DNA of 41,956 nucleotides from Bradyrhizobium sp. YR681 (GCF_000282615.1 NZ_AKIY01000195.1:1-41956), one strand, 5' to 3'; positions 16,263 through 24,684 are shown, numbered from the stretch's first letter. Numbers and translations: made by a program. Notes: a model not told the origin generated them from the sequence alone.

Positions 16263-16289
16263 GTTGAAGGCAAGCCTATAAGTTTGCGC

Positions 16290-16319
16290 TTGACAGGGGA
16301 AGCCTGTCGCGAATGTAAT
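16290..16319 (+). promoter_or_regulatory. Promoter with overlapping TetR-type operator
   Basis: A consensus -35 TTGACA (16290-16295), an 18-base spacer and a -10-like TGTAAT (16314-16319) face the ferredoxin gene. The dyad GACAGG-GGAAG-CCTGTC (16292-16308) begins inside the -35 box and fills the spacer. A repressor bound there would block RNA polymerase directly. TetR binding is inferred from the divergent TetR gene. Confidence 0.55.
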
Positions 16320-16417
16320 AGCATATAACTTAGAATAGGCGGCAAATGCCGCTGATAACATTGACATGAGGAACGCGCCGGCCTTCGGGCCTTGCGCACA
16401 CGACCGAGGAAGCCGCC

Positions 16418-16627
16418 ATGACAGAGCGACTGAGGGTTCACGTCGATCCCGACAAGTGCCAGGGCCACGCGCGCTGCAAGGCGCTGGCGCCGGAGCTGTT
16501 CGAGCTCGACGAATACGGCAACGCCCACGAAGCCGGCGACGGCACCGTACCGCCGGGCCTCGAAGACAAGGCCTGGCTTGCCAAATCCAATTGTCCGGAA
16601 ATCGCGATCGATGTGATCGAGGAGTAG
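16418..16627 (+). CDS. P450-type ferredoxin, CxxHxxC 3Fe-4S class
   Basis: A 69-residue acidic ferredoxin. Cluster residues are in 'KCQGHARCKALAPELF' and 'SNCPEIAI'. The second cysteine of a 4Fe-4S motif is replaced by histidine (CxxHxxC...CP), the pattern of small ferredoxins that donate electrons to bacterial P450s and usually carry a 3Fe-4S cluster. GAGGAAG precedes the ATG at 16418. The P450 gene follows 61 bases downstream, so it is presumably the redox partner. No ferredoxin reductase is encoded nearby and one must come from elsewhere in the genome. The gene is the first in the operon behind the TetR-regulated promoter. Confidence 0.9.
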   Translation: MTERLRVHVDPDKCQGHARCKALAPELFELDEYGNAHEAGDGTVPPGLEDKAWLAKSNCPEIAIDVIEE

Positions 16628-16688
16628 CGCGGCCTCTGCCGCCCCCACGTGCCTGCAGCGAACACGAGCCCTAAGGGATTCTCCTGCC

Positions 16689-17909
16689 ATGTCCGACGTC
16701 AGCCAGCCTGTCGCCCATCCCCCCGTCACCGACTGGGTCAACGATTTCGACCACACCGATCCGCAGTGGACGGAGGATCCGTTCTCGATCTGGGAGGAGC
16801 TGCGCTCCGCGAGCCCGGTCGTGCACACAAAACGCTTCCTCGGCTGCTACATGCCGACCACCTATGAGGCCGTGCGCGAGATCGCCAACGACACCGAGCA
16901 TTTCTCCTCACGCCGCATCATCGTCCGCGATATCAGGCCCGAGGTCGCCCGGAACGCCGCGCCGCCAATCACCTCCGATCCGCCCGTGCACAAGCCGGCC
17001 AAGCAATTGCTGCTGCCGCCCTTCACGCCGGATGCGATGAAGAAGCTCGAGCCGCGGATGCGCGCGATCTGCAACGAGCTGATCGACGGCTTCATTGCCG
17101 ACGGCAAGGTCGATGCGGCCGCGCGCTATGCCAAATACATCCCGGTTCAGGCCATCGCGCACATGCTCGGCATTCCCGAGTCTGACAGCGATCTCTTCAT
17201 CAACTGGATCCATATGATCCTCGAGCTCGGCATCAAGGACGAGAGCAAGCTGCTCCAGGCCGTGCAGGAAATGAGCGCCTATTTCAGGACGCATATCGAG
17301 GAGCGCAGATCGAAGCCGACCGACGATCTCATTTCCTATCTGATGAATGCCAGGGACAAGGAAGGCCAGCCGCTGGAAGAGTCTCACGTGCTGGGCTCGC
17401 TGCGCCTGCTGCTGATCGCCGGCATCGACACCACCTGGAGCGCGATCGGCTCCTCGCTCTGGCACCTCGCCCGGACGCCCGCCGACCGCGAGCGCCTGAT
17501 CGCCGAGCCCGGGCTGATCCCGAACGCGGTGGAGGAGCTGCTGCGGGCCTATTCACCGGTGACGATGGCCCGCGAGGTGGTCAAGGAAACCACGATCTCG
17601 GGCTGCCCGGTCAAGGCGGGCAACATGGTGTTGCTGTCCTTCCCGGCGGCGAATCGCGATCCAAAAATGTTTCCGGATGCTGACAAAGTCGTGATCGACC
17701 GCCGGGAGAATCGCCACGCCGCCTTTGGCCTCGGCATCCACCGCTGCGTCGGTTCCAACCTGGCGCGGATGGAGATGCAGGTTGCGCTGGAGGAATGGCT
17801 GAAGCGGATTCCGGACTTCCGGCTCGATCCGGCAGGCACCGTGACCTGGTCGCAGGGCACGGTGAGAGGCCCCCGCCAGTTGCCATTTCTGTTCGGAAAG
17901 GCGATGTAG
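16689..17909 (+). CDS. Cytochrome P450, soluble bacterial type
   Basis: A 406-residue class I bacterial cytochrome P450 without a membrane anchor. The I-helix oxygen-activation motif AGIDTT is at 244-249, the K-helix ExxR at 284-287 (ELLR), and the haem ligand is C353 in 'AFGLGIHRCVGSNLAR'. All core elements are intact. It receives electrons from the CxxHxxC ferredoxin just upstream. An MFS organic-acid-type permease begins 32 bases downstream, which suggests uptake of a carboxylate that the P450 hydroxylates or demethylates, for example an aromatic acid. That is inference, since I cannot assign a CYP family by eye. The start at 16689 follows AAGGGA and fits the family N-terminus. Confidence 0.92.
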   Translation: MSDVSQPVAHPPVTDWVNDFDHTDPQWTEDPFSIWEELRSASPVVHTKRFLGCYMPTTYEAVREIANDTEHFSSRRIIVRDIRPEVARNAAPPITSDPPVHKPAKQLLLPPFTPDAMKKLEPRMRAICNELIDGFIADGKVDAAARYAKYIPVQAIAHMLGIPESDSDLFINWIHMILELGIKDESKLLQAVQEMSAYFRTHIEERRSKPTDDLISYLMNARDKEGQPLEESHVLGSLRLLLIAGIDTTWSAIGSSLWHLARTPADRERLIAEPGLIPNAVEELLRAYSPVTMAREVVKETTISGCPVKAGNMVLLSFPAANRDPKMFPDADKVVIDRRENRHAAFGLGIHRCVGSNLARMEMQVALEEWLKRIPDFRLDPAGTVTWSQGTVRGPRQLPFLFGKAM

Positions 17910-17941
17910 GCCTTTCCAACAGCGATACGGAGAGGCCGGAC

Positions 17942-19264
17942 GTGACTGAGCAAGCAACCAAACCGGCCTCCGACCACATCGACATTGCCGACGCCGAGCG
18001 CCGGATCAAGGCGATCCTTATCGGCTCGATCGGCAACCTCGTCGAATGGTACGACTTCTACGCCTATACGGCGTTTGCGCTCTACTTCGCCCCGGCGTTC
18101 TTCCCCGGCAATGACCCCGTCGTCCAGCAGCTGAACGTCGCCGTGGTGTTCGCGGCGACCTTCCTGATGCGCCCGCTGGGCGGCTGGCTGTTCGGCTATA
18201 TCGCCGACCATTACGGCCGGCGCATCTCGCTGACGCTGTCGGTCGTCTTCATGTGCTTCGGCTCGCTGATCATCGCGCTGACGCCGACCTATGCCACGAT
18301 CGGCTTTGCCGCGCCGGTGATCCTCGCGCTCGCCCGCGTCATCGAGGGCCTCAGCCTCGGGGGCGAATATGGCGCCAGCGCCACCTATTTAAGCGAAGTG
18401 GCCGATCCCAAGCACCGCGGCTTCTATTCGAGCTTTCAGTACGTCACCCTGATCGGCGGCCAGCTCACCGCCATCATCGTGCTGCTGCTCCTGCAAAAGG
18501 TCTTCCTGACGCCGGAGGAGCTGAAGGCCTGGGGCTGGCGCATCCCGTTTGCGATCGGCGCGGCGCTCGCGATCTTTGCGGCGGTGATGCGTCGCAACCT
18601 GCACGAGACCGAGGCGTTCGAGGAAGCCAAGAAGGTCGTGAAACCGACCGGCTCGATCACCAATCTGCTGCGCTATCCGCGCGAGTTGCTGCTGGTGGTT
18701 GGCCTCACGGCCGGCGGTACCGCCGCGTTCTACACCTTCACCACCTACATGCAGACGTTTGTGAAACTCTCGGTCGGGCTGACCGAGGACCAGACCACTT
18801 TCGTGATCTTCGGCACGCTGATCTTCGCGACCATCCTCCAGCCGATCTACGGCGCGATCTCCGACAAGATCGGTCGCAAGCCGCTGCTGATCTTCTTCGG
18901 TATCGCCGGCTCGCTCGCGACAGTTCCGCTGCTGATGACGCTGAAGGAGACCAAGTCGCCGTTCATGGCCTTCATCCTGATCTGCTGCGCCTGGCTGTTC
19001 GTCGCCGGCTACACCTCGATCAATGCGGTGGTGAAGGCCGAGCTGTTCCCGACCAATGTCCGCGCCCTTGGCGTCGGCCTGCCCTATGCCATCACGGTCT
19101 CGATCTTCGGCGGCACCGCGCCGGCGATCGCGCTCTATTTCAAGAGCATCGGGCACGAGGAGTGGTTCTACTACTATCTCGCCAGTGTTATCTTCCTGTC
19201 GCTGATCATCTATTCCACCATGCGCGACACCAAGCACGCCTCCGCGATGCACCGCCACGAGTAG
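17942..19264 (+). CDS. MFS transporter, metabolite:H+ symporter (KgtP-like)
   Basis: A 440-residue major facilitator protein of the metabolite:H+ symporter group (alpha-ketoglutarate, shikimate, proline/betaine carriers). The signatures are 'IGNLVEWYDFYAYTAFALYF' near residue 30, 'RPLGGWLFGYIADHYGRR' between helices 2 and 3, and 'SLGGEYGASATYLSE' in helix 5. About twelve membrane spans are visible. The start is GTG 17942, six bases after GGAGAGG; the frame is open 147 bases further up, inside the P450 gene, but has no ribosome site there. It probably imports the substrate of the co-transcribed P450. The ligand is unknown, with small carboxylates most likely for the family. Confidence 0.9.
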   Translation: MTEQATKPASDHIDIADAERRIKAILIGSIGNLVEWYDFYAYTAFALYFAPAFFPGNDPVVQQLNVAVVFAATFLMRPLGGWLFGYIADHYGRRISLTLSVVFMCFGSLIIALTPTYATIGFAAPVILALARVIEGLSLGGEYGASATYLSEVADPKHRGFYSSFQYVTLIGGQLTAIIVLLLLQKVFLTPEELKAWGWRIPFAIGAALAIFAAVMRRNLHETEAFEEAKKVVKPTGSITNLLRYPRELLLVVGLTAGGTAAFYTFTTYMQTFVKLSVGLTEDQTTFVIFGTLIFATILQPIYGAISDKIGRKPLLIFFGIAGSLATVPLLMTLKETKSPFMAFILICCAWLFVAGYTSINAVVKAELFPTNVRALGVGLPYAITVSIFGGTAPAIALYFKSIGHEEWFYYYLASVIFLSLIIYSTMRDTKHASAMHRHE

Positions 19265-19267
19265 CCC

Positions 19268-19930
19268 ATGGCCGACGACGAGCAGCCACCCGACAGCAAG
19301 CTGACGCGCACCAAGGAGAAATGGGCGCGCGAGGGCCGCTTCCTCACCGGCAAGGTCACGCGTCCGGAGGATCAAAGGCTGCCGCCGGGCCAGCACCTGA
19401 CCAAGGACTGGCCGGTGCTCGACCTCGGGGTCATGCCGCCGGTGTCGCGGGAACGCTGGCGGCTCGATGTCTATGGCGCGATCGAAAACCCCGTGTTCTG
19501 GACCTTCGCCGAGTTCGCGGCGCAGAAGCAGGTGCAGTTCACCTCGGATATCCATTGCGTCACGACCTGGTCGCGCTACGACAATCAGTGGGAAGGGCTT
19601 GCGACGCGCGAGCTGCTGGCGGCCTGCCAGCCGCGCGAGGATGCGCGCTTCGTGGTGCTGCATTCCTATGACGGCTACACCACCAACCTGGCGCTGGAAG
19701 ACTTTGCCGCCGAGGACGCCCTGCTCGCCCATAGCTGGTCGGGCCAGCCGCTGACCGAAGAGCACGGCGGCCCGGTGCGGCTGGTCGTGCCGCATCTCTA
19801 TTTCTGGAAGAGCGCCAAATGGCTTCAAGCCATCGAGTTCGTGACCGAGGACGCACCGGGCTTCTGGGAAGTCCGCGGCTACCATAACCGCGGCGATCCC
19901 TGGGCCGAGCAGCGCTACTCGGACGACTAA
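19268..19930 (+). CDS. Sulfite-oxidase-like molybdopterin oxidoreductase
   Basis: A 220-residue soluble protein with the oxidoreductase molybdopterin-binding fold (sulfite oxidase/YedY superfamily). The molybdenum-ligating cysteine is probably C97 in 'FTSDIHCVTTWSRYDNQWEG', and the conserved 'GPVRLVVPHLYFWKSAKWL' and late 'GYHNRGDPW' segments are present. It lacks a Tat signal, a haem domain and a dimerisation domain, and so resembles the short stand-alone COG2041 group of unknown substrate. It starts 3 bases after the MFS stop, so it is co-translated with the transporter. The next gene starts 26 bases later. Its link with the P450 unit or with sulfur chemistry is unresolved. Confidence 0.85.
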   Translation: MADDEQPPDSKLTRTKEKWAREGRFLTGKVTRPEDQRLPPGQHLTKDWPVLDLGVMPPVSRERWRLDVYGAIENPVFWTFAEFAAQKQVQFTSDIHCVTTWSRYDNQWEGLATRELLAACQPREDARFVVLHSYDGYTTNLALEDFAAEDALLAHSWSGQPLTEEHGGPVRLVVPHLYFWKSAKWLQAIEFVTEDAPGFWEVRGYHNRGDPWAEQRYSDD

Positions 19931-19956
19931 GGTTCAAACAAGAACGGGGGAAGCCC

Positions 19957-21180
19957 ATGCCGACCGAACGCTTTCAATTCACCGGCGAAGGCGGACATCA
20001 GCTCGCGGCAGCACTGGAGCTGCCGGACGGCGAGCCCACGGCCTTCGCGCTGTTCGCGCACTGCTTCACCTGCGGCAAGGACACGCTCGCGGCCAAGCGC
20101 ATCTCGGTCGCGCTCGCCGCCAGGGGCATCGCAGTGCTGCGCTTCGACTTCACCGGGCTCGGCTCCAGCGAGGGCGATTTTGCCAATTCGACCTTCTCCT
20201 CCAACGTCGCCGATCTCGTGCGGGCCGCCGACCATCTGCGCGCGACGCGCAAGGCGCCATCGATCCTGATCGGCCACAGCCTCGGCGGCGCCGCGATCCT
20301 GGCGGCAGCCGGTAGGATTCCCGAGGCGAAGGCGGTGGTCACCATTGCGGCGCCATCCGATCCCGCCCACGTCACCGGCCTGTTCAGGGAGCACATCGAC
20401 AACATCCGCGCGCAAGGCGAAGTTGAGGTTTCGCTCGCGGGCCGCCCGTTCCGGATCAAGCGCGAATTCCTCGACGACGTCGCCGAGCACGAGCTGATGA
20501 AGGACATCACCGGCCTGCACAAGGCGCTCCTGATCCTGCAGTCGCCTGTCGACGACACTGTCGGCATTGACAATGCGACGAAGATTTTCGTTGCGGCGAA
20601 GCACCCCAAGAGCTTCGTCTCGCTCGACCATGCCGATCATCTGCTGAGCAAGCCGGCAGATGCGCTTTACGCGGCTGATGTGATCGCGGCCTGGGCAAGC
20701 CGCTACATCGACACCGCAAAGCCCGCGAAGGCCACGGATGCCGCGGGGGAGCCGCGCAAGGTCGTGGTGCAGGAAACCCGCAAGAGCAAGTTCAACCAGC
20801 TCATCACCGTCGGCCCGCACCATCTGGTGGCGGACGAACCGGTGACCGCCGGCGGCGAGGATGCCGGCCCCGGCCCCTATGACTTCCTTCTTGCCGGCCT
20901 AGGGGCCTGCACCTCCATGACCATGCGTCTCTATGCCGATCGCAAGTCGCTGCCGCTCGATCGCGTCACGGTCACGCTGAAGCATTCAAAAATATACGCC
21001 AAGGACTGCGCCGAGTGCGAGACGCGCGAGGGCATGCTCGACCAGATCGAGCGTGACATTGCGATCGACGGCGCGCTCGATGCCGAGCAGCGCAAGAAGC
21101 TGATGGAAATCGCCGACAAGTGCCCGGTGCACCGGACGCTGACCTCGGAGATCCGCATCGTGACGAAGGCCGTGGATTAG
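19957..21180 (+). CDS. Alpha/beta-hydrolase-OsmC fusion protein
   Basis: A 407-residue two-domain protein. Residues 1-255 are an alpha/beta hydrolase with nucleophile S108 in 'LIGHSLGGAA', a likely acid in 'QSPVDDTV' (198-200) and the histidine of 'SLDHADHLLS'. Residues 265-407 form an OsmC/Ohr-like domain with the redox cysteine pair C318 (GLGACTSM) and C389 (KCPVHRTL), which in the family reduces organic hydroperoxides. An extra pair, C351 and C354 (DCAEC), sits between them. The ATG at 19957 follows GGGGAAG. This fusion is known in many proteobacteria, but its function is not established; de-esterification plus peroxide reduction is plausible. It ends the TetR/P450-oriented gene run, and its TAG overlaps the convergent MocR stop (21177-21180). 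Confidence 0.9.
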   Translation: MPTERFQFTGEGGHQLAAALELPDGEPTAFALFAHCFTCGKDTLAAKRISVALAARGIAVLRFDFTGLGSSEGDFANSTFSSNVADLVRAADHLRATRKAPSILIGHSLGGAAILAAAGRIPEAKAVVTIAAPSDPAHVTGLFREHIDNIRAQGEVEVSLAGRPFRIKREFLDDVAEHELMKDITGLHKALLILQSPVDDTVGIDNATKIFVAAKHPKSFVSLDHADHLLSKPADALYAADVIAAWASRYIDTAKPAKATDAAGEPRKVVVQETRKSKFNQLITVGPHHLVADEPVTAGGEDAGPGPYDFLLAGLGACTSMTMRLYADRKSLPLDRVTVTLKHSKIYAKDCAECETREGMLDQIERDIAIDGALDAEQRKKLMEIADKCPVHRTLTSEIRIVTKAVD

Positions 21181-22607
21181 AAACACGCCGCCATCGTCCG
21201 CAACGCCGCGCTGATCTCGTTCTCGCGCCAGGCTGCGAAGCCGAGCAGCAAGCCATGGTCGCGCGGCTTGCCGAGCGCCAGGCTTGACAGCGCTCGCGTC
21301 ACAACGCCCGCCTCGGCCAGCCGCTTCACCGCCGCCTGATCGGCACGGCCGCGCTTGAGGCGCGCGACCAGCTGGATGCCGCCCGAGGGCACTTCGGTCG
21401 TGAGCACCTCGCCGAGATGGCGCTGCAGTCCCTCGACAAGATGATCGCGGCGGGCGTGATAGAGCCGCCGCACGCGGCGCAGATGCGCCAGGAAATGCCC
21501 GTCGGCAATGAACTCGGCCAACGCCTCCTGGATGTTGCTGGACGCGATCAGCCCGATATGCCGCTGCGCGACCTCAAGCGTGCCGACCAGCGCTGGCGGC
21601 ACGACGAGATAGCCGAGCCGAATATCCGATGTCATCGCCTTCGAGAATGTGCCGACATAAAATACGCGACCATGTCCGTCCAACCCCTGCAAGGCTGGCA
21701 CCGGCCGGCTGTCATAGTGGAATTCGCCGTCGTAATCGTCCTCCACGATCCAGGTCTTGCCGGGCCGGCTCGACCTGAGAAATTCGGTGCGGCGCGCCAG
21801 CGACATCAGCCGTCCGGTCGGATGCTGGTGCGATGGCGTCATGAAGACGAGTTTTGGCGCGGCCGCTCCGGGCATCCGCTGCATGCCCTGCTCGTCCAGC
21901 TTCATACCCGTCACGCGCGCGCCGGAGGCGCGGAAGGCAGCTGCGGCGCCGGGATAGCCGGGATCCTCGACCCAGACCTCGTCGCCGGGCGCAATGAGCG
22001 ACACCGCAATCAAGGTCAGCGCCGCCTGTGCACTTGGCAAGATCAGGATCTGGTCCGCCGTGGCACGAACGCCTCTGCTGGTCGCAAGATAATGCGCCAA
22101 AACCTCGCAGAGGCGTGTGCGGTTGACGGGACCAAGCTCGCGCCTAGCCGCGCGCACGGCACTGCGGCGCAGGCAACGCGCCCAGATCTCGTTCGGAAAC
22201 TCCCTTGCATCGCCATGCCCCGGACGCAGCGGCTTGAGCGGCGCCTGATAGGACATCGGCCAGTCCGCCCGCGTGAGCTGCGAGGCCCATGGGGCGAGCC
22301 GCGGCTTTGCGGAGCGCGCGCCGGATACGGCCGCCCCCATCCCGTCACCGTTCGCGCCGCCCTCGACCGTCACCACCGGGCGACGACCATGCGATGCCGC
22401 AAGATATCCTTCGGCGGCGAGTTGCTCGAAAGCATAGGTGACGGTGTTGCGCGAGATGCCGAGGTCGCTCGCCAGCCGGCGGCTCGACGGCAGCGCACGG
22501 CCTTTGCCGAGACGGCCGGTCGCAATCAGGCTTCGGAGCTGGCTCGTCAACTGCGCCACCAGTCCGTCGTCGTCGGCCCGGTTCAGGTCGATCAGGGCGG
22601 AGATCAT
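21177..22607 (-). CDS. MocR-type (GntR-HTH/aminotransferase) regulator
   Basis: A 476-residue MocR/PdxR-type transcription factor. It has an N-terminal GntR winged helix (about 10-75, 'LPSSRRLASDLGISRNTVTYAFEQL') joined by a linker to a class I aminotransferase-like domain. The PLP lysine is in 'YVGTFSKAM' and 'IVEDDYDGEF' is the cofactor aspartate region. Such proteins sense PLP or amino-type ligands. The frame opens at 23000, antisense to the exporter gene; ATG 22607 is chosen because it starts just before the HTH and after the operator region. It is divergent from an EamA exporter and the shared 100-base region carries repeats typical of MocR sites, so control of that exporter is likely. 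Confidence 0.9.
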   Translation of the reverse strand: MISALIDLNRADDDGLVAQLTSQLRSLIATGRLGKGRALPSSRRLASDLGISRNTVTYAFEQLAAEGYLAASHGRRPVVTVEGGANGDGMGAAVSGARSAKPRLAPWASQLTRADWPMSYQAPLKPLRPGHGDAREFPNEIWARCLRRSAVRAARRELGPVNRTRLCEVLAHYLATSRGVRATADQILILPSAQAALTLIAVSLIAPGDEVWVEDPGYPGAAAAFRASGARVTGMKLDEQGMQRMPGAAAPKLVFMTPSHQHPTGRLMSLARRTEFLRSSRPGKTWIVEDDYDGEFHYDSRPVPALQGLDGHGRVFYVGTFSKAMTSDIRLGYLVVPPALVGTLEVAQRHIGLIASSNIQEALAEFIADGHFLAHLRRVRRLYHARRDHLVEGLQRHLGEVLTTEVPSGGIQLVARLKRGRADQAAVKRLAEAGVVTRALSSLALGKPRDHGLLLGFAAWRENEISAALRTMAACF

Positions 22608-22618
22608 GCTGTCCGAAA

Positions 22619-22662
22619 CTGGCACCTTATTACTTTCCAATCTGGCACTTTTTCTGGTGCCA
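22619..22662. promoter_or_regulatory. MocR-type operator: direct plus inverted CTGGCAC repeats
   Basis: CTGGCACC at 22619-22626 and CTGGCACT at 22642-22649 are direct repeats 23 bases apart. TGGTGCCA at 22655-22662 is inverse to both, and its 7-base arm GGTGCCA pairs perfectly with TGGCACC at 22620-22626. MocR regulators typically use direct repeats, sometimes with an inverted third copy, between themselves and a divergent target. Position supports this; binding is inferred. Confidence 0.6.
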
Positions 22663-22707
22663 CTCGAAATGCTATCCGCCTGCTCGAACTGCTTCAAGGA
22701 TTTTGCG

Positions 22708-23622
22708 ATGAACTCCCTCTCCTCCCGCGCGGCCTTCGGCCTGTTCCTGATCGTTGTGCTGGCCTGGGGGGTGAACTGGTCGGTGACGAAACAGCTCGTC
22801 CAGTTCCTTCCGCCACTGTGGACGTCGGCGATCCGGAGCTGGATCGCGCTGGTTGGATTGTTCGTGATCCTCGGGTTGAGCAACAATCTGGTGATCCCCG
22901 AGCGGCGCGACTTTCCCGTGGTCCTCAGCGTCGCGCTGCTGCACATGACGATATTCTCGGTTCTGGTTGCGGCCGGCGTGCGCTTTCTGCCCGCGAGCAA
23001 GGCGATCGTGCTCGGCTACACCACACCGCTCTGGGTCGCGATTGCCGCGCCCCTGCTCGCAAAAGATACGCTCACCGCGCCAAAAGTTGCCGGCTGCCTG
23101 CTCGGACTGGCCGGCCTCGCCGTGATCCTGAACCCCACCTCGATCGACTGGACCAATGGCAACGTCGTGCTCGGTGCCGGCATGGTCATCCTCGCCGCCA
23201 TCTCCTGGGCCGCGAATATCATCTATATCCGCGCGCATCGCTGGATTGCGTCTCCGCTTCAGCTGCTGATCTGGCAGGTACTCGTGGCCACGATCGTGCT
23301 GACAGTGTCTGCGCTGATCACGGAGGGTCTGCCCCACGCGGAATGGTCGCGGAAGCTCGTGCTGCTGTTCCTGTATTCCGGCCTGATCGGGACAGCGCTG
23401 GCCTATTGGGCGATGTCGATGGTCAACAAGAGCATCTCGGCCCTGACGACCTCGCTCGGCACCACCGGAACGCCACTCGTCGGCATCGCCAGTGCCGCGA
23501 TCCTGCTGGGCGAGCCAATCGACATGAGCCTTGCCATCGCGGCCGGGCTGATCGTCACCGGCATCGGCCTTGCGACGCTGGGCGACCGCTTGCTGCGCAG
23601 TCAGGCCACCGCGAGCGGCTGA
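22708..23622 (+). CDS. EamA/DMT-family exporter
   Basis: A 304-residue inner-membrane protein of the drug/metabolite transporter superfamily, with about ten hydrophobic helices arranged as two EamA repeats. The opening 'FLIVVLAWGVNWSVTKQLV' is typical of EamA permeases that export amino acids or metabolites, and the late 'GLIGTALAYWAMSMVNK' and 'LGEPIDMSLAIAAGLIVTG' are second-repeat motifs. The start at 22708 follows AAGGA by seven bases; the frame is open further upstream through the MocR operator, which is noncoding. It is divergent from the MocR gene and presumably regulated by it. Its end overlaps the convergent YeeE/YedE gene by 22 bases. Confidence 0.88.
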   Translation: MNSLSSRAAFGLFLIVVLAWGVNWSVTKQLVQFLPPLWTSAIRSWIALVGLFVILGLSNNLVIPERRDFPVVLSVALLHMTIFSVLVAAGVRFLPASKAIVLGYTTPLWVAIAAPLLAKDTLTAPKVAGCLLGLAGLAVILNPTSIDWTNGNVVLGAGMVILAAISWAANIIYIRAHRWIASPLQLLIWQVLVATIVLTVSALITEGLPHAEWSRKLVLLFLYSGLIGTALAYWAMSMVNKSISALTTSLGTTGTPLVGIASAAILLGEPIDMSLAIAAGLIVTGIGLATLGDRLLRSQATASG

Positions 23623-24656
23623 ACACGCAAGCTGCCGCGCAGACCTGCCGTCGTGCCGAGCAGGATTCCGGCAAGCGCGACGAACGAGCCCAGCGCGAGG
23701 GTCGAGACGCCGGTGAGCCCCTGCCCGATCGAGCAACCGAACGCCATCACACCGCCGATCCCCATCAGCGCGGCGCCGCCGGCCGAACGCAGCATATGGC
23801 GCGGGGAGGAATAACCTTCGAGATGGAAACGGCCGGTGGCGAGCGCGGTGACCAGGCTGCCGGCGAAGACGCCGGCCACGGTTGCGATGCCGAAGTTCAG
23901 CGTCAGGCCGGTCGAGAGCATCGCGTATTGCAGGCTGTCGGCGATCGGCGCGACGAAGGTCAGCGAGGTCACCGGTACCGGGTTGAAATCATCGGCGCCG
24001 AGATAGCCGGTGACGAACCAGCCGCCGGCGACGAGCAGACCGACGATTATCCCCGCCGCGATCTGGCCCGGCGAACGGCGGAACGCCGGATGCGCGAACG
24101 CAAACAGGATCAAGGCAATGACGATCGCAGCCACGGCAATCGTGCGCGAAAGCCCTTCAGTGAAACCAAACGTCCCCAGCAGCGACGGCAACGAATTGGC
24201 GCCCACGGAGGTTTGCGAGGCCTGAACCAGCGCAATGCGCGCCGGCGCGATCAGGCCCTTGAGGGTCATCTGCGCGGCGATGGCGAGCACGACCACGACG
24301 ACGAAGGAGCGGAGATTGCCGCGCCCCAGCAGCACCAGCGCGCGCGAGCCGCAGCCATTCGACAGCACCATGCCGTAGCCGAACAGCAGGCCGCCGAGGA
24401 ACAGCACCGGCACCGAAAAGGTCGGTTGCAGGTAGATCGACTTGCCGAGGTCGACCATGCCGTTGACGGCGAGGAGTTGGCTCGCGGCGATCGCAACCGC
24501 AATCGCCAGCGCATAGGACCGCACCAGCCGCCCGTCTCCCTCCGCCAGAAAGCCGCGCATGCTGCTCATCAAGCAGAACCCGCTGAGCAGGCCGACGGTG
24601 CCGTAGACGAGACCGATGGCAAGGCCGGCGAGGATGACGATCTGGGTGGATTCCAT
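23601..24656 (-). CDS. YeeE/YedE-family transporter (thiosulfate-type)
   Basis: A 351-residue polytopic membrane protein of the YeeE/YedE family, the group that includes the thiosulfate importer TsuA. The conserved cysteine motifs are visible: 'GLLSGFCLMSSMRG' near the N-terminus, 'SNGCGSRALVLLGRG' and 'MAFGCSIGQGLTG' in the second half. In TsuA such cysteines line the path and relay thiosulfate. The frame is open to 24689, but that codon lies in a palindromic repeat; ATG 24656 is preferred. No TusA-like gene is adjacent. Its C-terminus overlaps the convergent exporter gene. Import of thiosulfate or another sulfur species is the family-based expectation. Confidence 0.85.
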   Translation of the reverse strand: MESTQIVILAGLAIGLVYGTVGLLSGFCLMSSMRGFLAEGDGRLVRSYALAIAVAIAASQLLAVNGMVDLGKSIYLQPTFSVPVLFLGGLLFGYGMVLSNGCGSRALVLLGRGNLRSFVVVVVLAIAAQMTLKGLIAPARIALVQASQTSVGANSLPSLLGTFGFTEGLSRTIAVAAIVIALILFAFAHPAFRRSPGQIAAGIIVGLLVAGGWFVTGYLGADDFNPVPVTSLTFVAPIADSLQYAMLSTGLTLNFGIATVAGVFAGSLVTALATGRFHLEGYSSPRHMLRSAGGAALMGIGGVMAFGCSIGQGLTGVSTLALGSFVALAGILLGTTAGLRGSLRVQPLAVA

Positions 24657-24684
24657 CGGTTGTTCAGACCTCTCGCCATTCTCG

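Noticed and set aside
18389..19885. A 498-codon minus-strand open frame opposite the MFS and molybdoenzyme genes
   Set aside because: It covers two genes with clear family motifs and their junction, and has biased composition and no motif of its own.
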